From assembly GCA_014379705.1 (NCBI GenBank), contig JACMLI010000448.1:1-5651 (forward strand): a stretch of 5,651 nucleotides of DNA. The letters run 5' to 3'. Below the pieces are notes generated by a model. It had not been told where the DNA came from. It worked only from the letters and a program-made list of their open reading frames with translations, and made no database searches. This DNA comes from Gemmatimonadaceae bacterium (GTDB lineage Bacteria > Gemmatimonadota > Gemmatimonadetes > Gemmatimonadales > Gemmatimonadaceae). Made by a program: the position numbers and the translations under genes. Below are positions 1 to 4,672 of this stretch, one piece after another; within the stretch, counting starts at the first letter, position 1; each line of letters opens with the position of its first letter.

Positions 1-302
1 ATCGCCTCACCCACGCCGGCGATGATGAGCACGACGAGGCCGGCCTTTGCGACCCCGGAGCCGGCGAACGGTCGCAAGGCGGCCGCGAGCGCCCACGTGC
101 TCACGGCCCAGCTTACGAACATCAGCGACAGCACCCACGACCACGCGCCCGTGGCATACTCACTCACCATGCGCCAGGACGGCGCGAACTCGGGGCTGAG
201 CGGGTGGAGCAGGGCCAGCAGGACGAGGACCCCCATGGCGGCGATGATGGCGAATCGTGCAGCGTTCGCATGGGTGGATGACGCACGGGCAGTGATTGAC
301 AT
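1..302 (-). CDS. DUF998-family integral membrane protein (N-terminal part, cut by window edge)
   Basis: Reading the minus strand from ATG at 302 gives 100 open codons that run off the left edge, so only the N-terminus is present. The protein opens with a short polar segment, then a hydrophobic stretch (residues about 17-32), the motif LLHPLSPEF..SWRMVSEYATG (31-52), a second hydrophobic helix (54-76) and the start of a third (84 onward). The HPLSPEF/SWRMVSEYATG block followed by W.WVLSLMF is what I recall from DUF998 membrane proteins, which have several transmembrane helices and no established function. The start is supported by GGAG (plus-strand CTCC at 309-312) six bases upstream of the ATG. 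The gene is divergent from a TetR regulator, with a promoter and palindrome between them, so it is probably that regulator's target. Family call is from motif recall; the regulatory link is inference. Confidence 0.75.
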   Translation of the reverse strand, partial: MSITARASSTHANAARFAIIAAMGVLVLLALLHPLSPEFAPSWRMVSEYATGAWSWVLSLMFVSWAVSTWALAAALRPFAGSGVAKAGLVVLIIAGVGEA

Positions 303-339
303 GGAAGTCTCCGGAAGTCGAGCGGGGGCTCGCTGGAGT

Positions 340-365
340 ATTGATTGTAGTTTACTATATCCAAT
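340..365. promoter_or_regulatory. Candidate TetR operator (imperfect palindrome)
   Basis: Left arm ATTGATTGTAGT (340-351), spacer TT, right arm ACTATATCCAAT (354-365). Nine of twelve arm positions are complementary. It is a distinct AT-rich island in a GC-rich window. It covers the -10 box and most of the spacer of the DUF998 promoter and ends one base before the TetR start codon, so a bound dimer would block both genes. Size and symmetry fit TetR operators; binding by the adjacent regulator is inferred. Confidence 0.55.
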
Positions 366-372
366 ATGGCAA
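344..372 (-). promoter_or_regulatory. Sigma70-type promoter for the DUF998 gene
   Basis: On the minus strand TTGCCA (372-367, -35; one mismatch to TTGACA) is followed by exactly 17 bases and TACAAT (349-344, -10; one mismatch to TATAAT). A start near 337 would give a leader of about 35 bases that contains the GGAG in front of the ATG at 302. The -35 box lies inside the first codons of the divergent TetR gene. The elements are directly visible; activity is inferred. Confidence 0.6.
353..358 (+). promoter_or_regulatory. Possible -10 box for the TetR gene (leaderless transcript)
   Basis: TACTAT (353-358) matches five of six bases of TATAAT-like boxes only loosely at the fourth and third positions, but it is spaced so that transcription would start at about 365-366, at the ATG itself. 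No convincing -35 box is seen about 17 bases upstream. This would agree with the absence of a ribosome binding site in front of the gene. Confidence 0.25.
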
Positions 373-989
373 GGTCATTGAAACGCCGCTACGACTCGTC
401 CCTGCGCGCCGAGGGCGCCGACGCCACGCGCCGGGCCGTGCTGGAGGGTGCGCGAACGCTCTTCTCGAAGCGCGGCATCGACCGCGTGACCATCGCCGAG
501 ATCGCCGCGAAGGCGGGCGTCGCGAGTTCCACCGTGTTCGCGTTGTTCAAGTCCAAGGAGGGGATCCTTCGCGTCCTGCTTCAGGGGGCGTTGTTCGGTC
601 CACGCTTTCAGGCGGCGCAAGCGATGCTCGAGGGCATCACCGATCCTGTTGTCGCGGTGGGACGCACGGCCGCCATCTCGCGGGCGATCTACGAGAGTGA
701 GAGCGACCAGGTCGGCTTGATCCGGGGTGCCTCGGGTTTCTCGGTGGCGTTGCGGCGCCTCGAGGAGGAATTCGAGGCCGCGCGCTTTTCCATGCAGGAG
801 GAGCGGCTGCGGAGACTCGAAGGCGCGGGTTTCCTCAAGCGCGGGATCTCGTTCGAGGAGGCCCGCCGCATCATGTGGATGTACACGAGTCGCGACGTGT
901 ATCGCATGCTGGTGCACGCCGGAGGGTGGACGCCCGACCGATACGAATCCTGGTTGTCGCAGGCGCTCGTGAGCGCGCTCGTGGCGTAG
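366..989 (+). CDS. TetR/AcrR-family transcriptional regulator
   Basis: 207-residue protein of normal TetR length. The N-terminal DNA-binding domain spans about residues 18-65: helix 1 ATRRAVLEGARTLFSKRG, then the helix-turn-helix TIAEIAAKAGVASSTVFALF (42-61) and KSKEGIL. The C-terminal part (about 80-205) is a helical ligand/dimer domain ending in a YTSRDVYRMLV..GGW..DRYE.WL region, a pattern I associate with TetR proteins; the ligand cannot be told. The opening KRRYDSSLRAEGADATRR is typical of a subgroup of the family and supports the ATG at 366, although no Shine-Dalgarno sequence precedes it. The gene is divergent from the DUF998 gene across a shared promoter-palindrome region, suggesting repression of both, relieved by a small molecule. 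It converges on the M23 gene, with only 9 bases between the stop codons and no visible terminator. Confidence 0.93.
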   Translation: MARSLKRRYDSSLRAEGADATRRAVLEGARTLFSKRGIDRVTIAEIAAKAGVASSTVFALFKSKEGILRVLLQGALFGPRFQAAQAMLEGITDPVVAVGRTAAISRAIYESESDQVGLIRGASGFSVALRRLEEEFEAARFSMQEERLRRLEGAGFLKRGISFEEARRIMWMYTSRDVYRMLVHAGGWTPDRYESWLSQALVSALVA

Positions 990-998
990 ACATTGGGG

Positions 999-1625
999 TC
1001 AGTCCCAGGGACACGCCTTCGCCGTGTAAATGCTGTCCTTGATCACCAGCGCGCCGGGCACTCCGCAGAAGCGAGGGATCTTGAGCGTGGCGGGAAAGTC
1101 GCCGGCGAAACCGACCGGCGCCGCCGTCGCTGGGTCATCCGGGACGACGACCTCGAAGTGCAGATGCCGTCCATCGTTTGTCCCGGTCGCCATGCCCACA
1201 TTGGACTCGTCACCCAGGTACTGCCCGGCGACGACCTGCGACCCGACCTGCAGCCCGGCCGCTCCTGTGACGGTGCCCGTCGCCAGGTGGGAGTACTTCG
1301 ACCACTCGTTGCCCGGCGAATGCTGCAGGTAGACGTAGTTGTTGTAGCACTGGTCCGGCGAGTGACAATTCACCGAATGCGTATCGGCAATGAATCGTAC
1401 CACGCCCGGCCGCGCGGCCACGACCCGATACGGCGCCCTGCCGTGCACGCCCGCCAGGTCCAGCTGCTTGCCGCCGTTGGCGTGCGTCTCGTGGTCCTGC
1501 CAGGTAAGCACATCCGTGCCGGCCTCGTAGGGCAGTGCATACATGAAGGTCGTCGTCTCGCATGCGGCGAGGGCGAAGCCAAGCCCGAGCATGGTGAGGT
1601 GGTGATGCCTGAGTGTGCGGCGCAT
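999..1625 (-). CDS. M23-family (LytM-like) metallopeptidase lipoprotein
   Basis: 208-residue protein. An arginine/histidine-rich N-terminus and hydrophobic stretch end in a lipobox L-A-A-C (Cys22), so export and lipid anchoring in the envelope are predicted. The M23 zinc/catalytic set is recognisable: His48 and Asp56 in HANGGKQLD, His113 in KYSHL, and His154-x-His156 in RHLHFEV; GLQVGSQVVAGQYLGDESNVG between them is the usual core. Family members cut peptidoglycan cross-bridges or stems, or act as amidase activators if degenerate; all metal ligands appear present here. Four cysteines (87, 93, 187, 205) lie in an insertion before YVYLQH and near the C-terminus and could form disulfides. ATG at 1625 is chosen because GGACGG lies six bases upstream; an in-frame GTG at 1649 adds eight residues but its GAGGG is too close. 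It lies 99 bp after the DoxX stop, so operon membership is uncertain. Confidence 0.85.
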   Translation of the reverse strand: MRRTLRHHHLTMLGLGFALAACETTTFMYALPYEAGTDVLTWQDHETHANGGKQLDLAGVHGRAPYRVVAARPGVVRFIADTHSVNCHSPDQCYNNYVYLQHSPGNEWSKYSHLATGTVTGAAGLQVGSQVVAGQYLGDESNVGMATGTNDGRHLHFEVVVPDDPATAAPVGFAGDFPATLKIPRFCGVPGALVIKDSIYTAKACPWD

Positions 1626-1673
1626 GCGATACCGTCCGGAGTGCGTCACCCCTCACACTCGCGAAGTCCGTGC

Positions 1674-1707
1674 CGCGCGCGCCGGCCCTGAGATGGTCAG
1701 GCGCGCG
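1674..1707. other. GC-rich hairpin in the gap between the DoxX and M23 genes
   Basis: CCTGA (1687-1691) and TCAGG (1697-1701) form a perfect five-base stem with loop GATGG. CGCGCG on both sides (1674-1679, 1702-1707) could extend it around a seven-base bulge. There is no T-run on either strand, so it is not a convincing intrinsic terminator. It could attenuate or mark the 3' end of the upstream transcript, or be a chance product of GC-rich sequence. Confidence 0.2.
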
Positions 1708-1724
1708 ACGAGGAACGCGTGCAC

Positions 1725-2132
1725 TCAACGAGCGCCGCGTCGGGCGTAGTGATACGCCCAGGCGATGAGGATGGCCTGGATCGGGAGCCGGAGCCACAGG
1801 GCGATCGACGGCAACTGTGGAAACTGCTCGGCGTGCAGCGCCATGTGCAGGTTCGCCGGAAAGATCGCAAGGAGCATGACGATGAGTCCCCAGCCGGCAA
1901 GACGCGTCGTGCGCGGGATGCACAGCAATGCCCCGAGCGCCACCTCGGCCGCGCCGCTCAGGAACACGAGCGGGCCATGCCACGGCAGGTACGGTGGCAT
2001 GATGGCGAGGTAGAACTCCGGATTCACGAAATGATTGAGGCCGGCGGCGACATAGAAGAGGCCGTAGCCGACGCGCACCACATCTCGACGCAAGCGTCCG
2101 CCACGCTCGTTCACCAGCCACCCGCTCTTCAC
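1725..2132 (-). CDS. DoxX-family integral membrane protein
   Basis: 135-residue protein with four predicted membrane helices (about 18-36, 53-71, 78-97, 110-130). Recognisable motifs are RVGYGLFYVAAGLNHFVNP in helix 1, IMPPYLPWH in the loop, SGAAEVALGALLCIPRTTRLAGWGL, FPANLHMALH and LRLPIQAILIAWAY. These match the small DoxX/MauE-like group; relatives are linked to thiol or quinone redox chemistry, but most, like this one, have no proven substrate. The start is taken as GTG at 2132 because GGAGG lies seven bases upstream. A TTG directly after the kinase stop (2174) would add 14 polar residues without a good ribosome binding site. It is third in the same-strand run behind the RsbQ-like hydrolase and the hybrid kinase, 42 bp after the kinase stop, so it is probably cotranscribed. 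A role in the same stress or redox response is inference. Confidence 0.85.
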   Translation of the reverse strand: MKSGWLVNERGGRLRRDVVRVGYGLFYVAAGLNHFVNPEFYLAIMPPYLPWHGPLVFLSGAAEVALGALLCIPRTTRLAGWGLIVMLLAIFPANLHMALHAEQFPQLPSIALWLRLPIQAILIAWAYHYARRGAR

Positions 2133-2139
2133 TGTCCGG

Positions 2140-2144
2140 CCTCC
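2140..2144 (-). promoter_or_regulatory. Ribosome binding site deciding the DoxX start
   Basis: The minus strand reads GGAGG, then seven bases (CCGGACA), then GTG at 2132. This is the best Shine-Dalgarno match in the window and favours this start over the upstream TTG (2174) and GTG (2156) codons. Confidence 0.7.
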
Positions 2145-2174
2145 GGGATTCGACACACCCTTCCGACGTGGCAA

Positions 2175-3713
2175 TTACCGCGCGCGGTTCGCGTCCAGCG
2201 TTGCGAGGACCGACTGAAGGTGGTCGACGCCGACCGGCTTGACGAGGTGCACATCGAAACCGGCGCGCGCCGTGGCGTCGTGGTCCTCCTGCGAGCCCCA
2301 GCCCGTGAGGGCCACGAGGAGCTGCTCCCTGCCCCATGGGGCCTCGCGGATCCGACGCGCGACTTCGTGTCCATCGATGCCGGGAAGCCCGATGTCGAGG
2401 AGTACGACGTCGGGCCGAAATTCGGCGGCCAGCGCGACGGCGGCGAGTCCATCGTGAGCCACGCGCACCTCGTGCCCCAGCGCCTCGAGCACCAGGACCA
2501 TGCTGTCGGCGGCATCGACGGTATCGTCGACCACGGCGATGCGGCGCCGCGTGACCGGGGCGCGCGCCGCCGGTTCGACGTCGGGCACGCGATCGTTTGG
2601 CACACCGATGGGGAGCACCAGGGTCAATTCGCTTCCCCGACCAAGCCCTTCGCTGCGGGCCGCGACGCGACCCCCGTGCAGCTCGGCAAACGCCTTCACG
2701 AGCGCGAGCCCGATCCCGAGGCCTCCTTCCGATCGTCGGGACGTGGAGGAGACCTGCGTGAACATCTCGAAGATCCGCGTGACCTGCTCCGGCGTCATGC
2801 CGATCCCCGAATCCCGCACCGTCACGACCACGTCGGCCCCAACGACCGCGCCTGCCACCGAGATGTGCCCGCCGTCGGGCGTATAGCGCACCGCGTTGTT
2901 CAGGATGTTCAGGATCATTTGTGTGAGCCGCGTCGGGTCGGCGTGGAGGACGATCGTCTCGTCGGGCAGGATGACCTCGAGGGTGTGCCTGGCCGCGACG
3001 ACCAGCGGCCGTGCCGCCTCGACGGCCACGCGGAGCGCCTCCGCGAGGACCACCCGCTGCAGCCGGAGGTCGACCTTGCCCTGCGTGATGCGCGAGACCT
3101 CGAGCAGGTCGTCCACCAGATGCGTCATCTGCATGACCTGCCGTTCGAGCACGTCGCGGGCCCACACGAGGGACGGATCCACGAGCCGCTGCATCTTGAG
3201 GATCTCGACGACGTTCCGGATGGGGGCGAGCGGGTTGCGGAGTTCGTGCGCCAGCGTGGCGAGGAACTCGTCCTTGCGTCGGTCGGCCTCCCGGAGGCGG
3301 ACCTGGGCCTCCTCCGCGCCCCTGCGGGCGACGAGCAGCGCACGCTCGTACTTCTGGCGGTCGCTCACGATGAGCACCGCAAGTTCGTCGAGCGTCTCGT
3401 CGCCGTGCCGGCGGCGCACGGCGTTGAAGAGCATCGGGATGCTTCGCCCATCGCGGTGCAGCGCATCGAGCTTGACCTCGGAAATCGAGCCCTGCATCTG
3501 CAGCATCGGAACCCAATGGGTCTGGTGAAAGATCCGGCCGCCGACCGTGATCAAGTCCTGCACGCGACGCGTGCTGATCAGCTCATCGGCCGCGTAGCCC
3601 AACCACTCGCAGAAGGTGGTGTTGACGCGTTGGATCGTGCCGTCGGGCGAAGTCACGAGCAGCCCGCACGCGGCGTGCTCGAACAACGCGTCGTATGCCG
3701 GCAGCGTCACCAC
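2175..3713 (-). CDS. PAS-domain hybrid histidine kinase (PAS-HisKA-HATPase_c-REC)
   Basis: 512-residue protein with no membrane segment, so a cytoplasmic sensor. In order: PAS domain (about 6-118, with CGLLVTSPDGTIQRVN and FHQTHWVPMLQMQG); helical linker (119-148); HisKA with the H-box FLATLAHELRNPLAPI, phospho-accepting His156; HATPase_c with N-box ILNNAVRYT (Asn273), G1 DSGIGM (Asp301), F-box IFEMF and G2 GLGIGLAL; and a C-terminal receiver (about 389-508) with acidic pair Asp396/397, phospho-acceptor Asp440 in LLDIGLPGIDG, Thr470 and Lys492. All catalytic residues are present. There is no DNA-binding, Hpt or enzymatic output domain, so phosphate must pass to an unlinked partner or the receiver may act as a brake. 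The gene directly follows the RsbQ-like hydrolase; the PAS subtype resembles, from recall, that of RsbP. The start is GTG at 3713 (or 3710) because GGAG lies five (or eight) bases upstream; GTG at 3719 overlaps that GGAG and the hydrolase stop. Confidence 0.92.
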   Translation of the reverse strand: MVTLPAYDALFEHAACGLLVTSPDGTIQRVNTTFCEWLGYAADELISTRRVQDLITVGGRIFHQTHWVPMLQMQGSISEVKLDALHRDGRSIPMLFNAVRRRHGDETLDELAVLIVSDRQKYERALLVARRGAEEAQVRLREADRRKDEFLATLAHELRNPLAPIRNVVEILKMQRLVDPSLVWARDVLERQVMQMTHLVDDLLEVSRITQGKVDLRLQRVVLAEALRVAVEAARPLVVAARHTLEVILPDETIVLHADPTRLTQMILNILNNAVRYTPDGGHISVAGAVVGADVVVTVRDSGIGMTPEQVTRIFEMFTQVSSTSRRSEGGLGIGLALVKAFAELHGGRVAARSEGLGRGSELTLVLPIGVPNDRVPDVEPAARAPVTRRRIAVVDDTVDAADSMVLVLEALGHEVRVAHDGLAAVALAAEFRPDVVLLDIGLPGIDGHEVARRIREAPWGREQLLVALTGWGSQEDHDATARAGFDVHLVKPVGVDHLQSVLATLDANRAR

Positions 3714-3715
3714 GG

Positions 3716-4525
3716 TCACTCCGGGCGGAGCAGCGTCGTCAGGTACGCGTCGATCGCGGCCACCGTGGGCGCCGGAGCGCTCAACTGCGGGCAGTGGCCG
3801 ACGTTCTCAATCAGCGCGAGGTCACTGGCGACCAGCGCCTCGTGCATGAAGTCGCCGACACTTCGGGGTGCAATGACGTCGTCGGTGCACTGCAAAATCA
3901 GCGTGGGCGTGACGCATCGCCTCGCGTCGGCACGATGGTCGGAGAGGAATGTCGCGCGGGCAAAGCCCGCGGCAATGGCCGGGTCCGTCCGACAGAAGCT
4001 GTTCGTGAGCTCGACGCCCAGCTCCGGCCGGTCCGGAGCCCCCATGATGACCGGACCCATCGCGGCGGACCAGCCGAGGTAGTTCGCGTCGAGTGTCTCA
4101 AGGAGCCCCTCGATGTCGGGGCGCGTGAAGCCCCCGATGTACCCTTCGTCGTTGATGTAGTTCGGGGACGGGCACACCATGATTTGGGCGCGGACCACGT
4201 CGGGCTCACGATTGGCCGCGAGCATGCAGATGGTCGCGCTCACGGAGTGACCGACGAACACCACGGGGCCGTCGGCAACCTCCTTCACGACCTCGAGGAG
4301 GTCGGACGCATATCCGTCGAGGGACGCATACTTCGTTGCATCGTACAAGGCGAGGTCGGACTTGCCGTTCCCCACGAGATCGAGCAGGACGGTGCGGTAC
4401 TTGTCGCGGAAGGCCGGTTCGGTCAGGCGCCACATGTTCTGGTCGCAGCCGAACCCGTGCACGAACACCAGGGTGGTGGGACCCCGGCCGTGGACGTGGA
4501 CGTTGTTGCGTTGCATCACGTTCAT
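3716..4525 (-). CDS. rsbQ: RsbQ-like alpha/beta hydrolase (KAI2/D14/RsbQ group)
   Basis: 269 residues from ATG 4525, the length I recall for Bacillus subtilis RsbQ. Matching blocks run the full length: NNVHVHGRG, FVHGFGCDQNMW, the LDLVGNGKSDL..YD segment, LDGYASDLLEV, GHSVSATICMLA, PSPNYINDEGYIGGF, NYLGW, FCRTDPAIAAGFARATF, SDHRAD, TLILQCTDDVIAP and GHCPQLS. The catalytic triad is Ser94, Asp216 and His244. The nucleophile motif is GHSVS, as in the plant karrikin/strigolactone receptors KAI2 and D14, rather than GHSVG as in Bacillus RsbQ. RsbQ is required with the PAS phosphatase RsbP for energy-stress activation of sigma B, probably by making or delivering a small molecule to the PAS domain. 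Here the next gene, overlapping or abutting, encodes a PAS histidine kinase, so the protein likely activates that sensor. The ATG is preferred over GTG 4579 because AGAGGG lies five bases upstream and the length then fits the family. Orthology of function is inference. Confidence 0.9.
   Translation of the reverse strand: MNVMQRNNVHVHGRGPTTLVFVHGFGCDQNMWRLTEPAFRDKYRTVLLDLVGNGKSDLALYDATKYASLDGYASDLLEVVKEVADGPVVFVGHSVSATICMLAANREPDVVRAQIMVCPSPNYINDEGYIGGFTRPDIEGLLETLDANYLGWSAAMGPVIMGAPDRPELGVELTNSFCRTDPAIAAGFARATFLSDHRADARRCVTPTLILQCTDDVIAPRSVGDFMHEALVASDLALIENVGHCPQLSAPAPTVAAIDAYLTTLLRPE
3719..3722 (-). promoter_or_regulatory. Ribosome binding site at the hydrolase-kinase junction
   Basis: GGAG on the minus strand lies just before the hydrolase stop TGA (3718-3716), inside the end of the hydrolase gene. 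It is five bases from GTG 3713 and eight from GTG 3710. The context GGAGTGACCGTGGTG means ribosomes ending the hydrolase are positioned to start the kinase, which favours translational coupling and balanced amounts of the two proteins. Confidence 0.5.
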
Positions 4526-4672
4526 CAATGCCCTCTGCGCTGCTCTATTGGGAAGTCCGCTCGGCGGGGGGCCGGACACAGGCGATGCTTGTCGAATCTA
4601 AGGGGACGCGACAGGCCGGAGCGAACAGCGGCGCGGTGCCGGCCTGCTCCCGCTGGCCGTCACCGCCGGAAC
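4526..4672. other. Divergent intergenic region between the RsbQ-like and Ser/Thr kinase genes
   Basis: This 147-bp region must hold the promoter for the hydrolase-kinase run (minus) and probably that of the Ser/Thr kinase (plus). The only AT-richer patches are CTATTGGG near 4545 and TTGTCGAATCTAAG near 4589-4602; on the minus strand the latter contains TAGATT, a possible -10 box, without a good -35 at 17 bases. No convincing promoter, operator or hairpin could be assigned on either strand. Confidence 0.5.
4531..4536 (-). promoter_or_regulatory. Ribosome binding site of the RsbQ-like gene
   Basis: The minus strand reads AGAGGG, then CATTG, then ATG at 4525. The five-base spacing supports this start rather than the in-frame GTG 54 bases upstream or ATG at 4516. 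Confidence 0.55.

Noticed and set aside
22..381. Plus-strand open frame of 119 codons at the left end
   Set aside because: It lies antisense to the DUF998 N-terminus, crosses the promoter-palindrome region and runs into the TetR gene. The minus-strand reading gives clear membrane helices and a family motif.
986..1002. Possible bidirectional terminator between the convergent TetR and M23 genes
   Set aside because: Only nine bases separate the stop codons and I see no hairpin with a T-run there.
1687..1701. Intrinsic terminator after the DoxX gene
   Set aside because: The stem is only five perfect base pairs and has no T-run on either strand; kept only as a low-confidence hairpin.
1210..3516. 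A 768-codon minus-strand open frame overlapping the kinase and DoxX genes
   Set aside because: It is in another frame from the real genes, very rich in arginine, glycine and alanine, low in complexity and without domain motifs; again a shadow of GC-rich coding sequence.
1719..4082. A very long plus-strand open frame of 787 codons
   Set aside because: It lies opposite the DoxX, kinase and hydrolase genes. Its translation is arginine-, histidine- and aspartate-rich with no recognisable domain, while the minus-strand frames show complete families with catalytic motifs. It is a GC-bias shadow.
2175..4525. A complete sigma B partner-switching cluster (RsbP, RsbV, RsbW, sigma factor)
   Set aside because: Only the RsbQ-like hydrolase is present. 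The adjacent PAS protein is a histidine kinase, and no PP2C phosphatase, STAS or anti-sigma kinase gene is in the window; the Ser/Thr kinase on the right is of Hanks type, not RsbW-like.
4589..4602. Promoter in the rsbQ-kinase divergent gap
   Set aside because: TAGATT on the minus strand could be a -10 box, but no reasonable -35 lies 16-18 bases away, and the plus strand offers no matching pair either.
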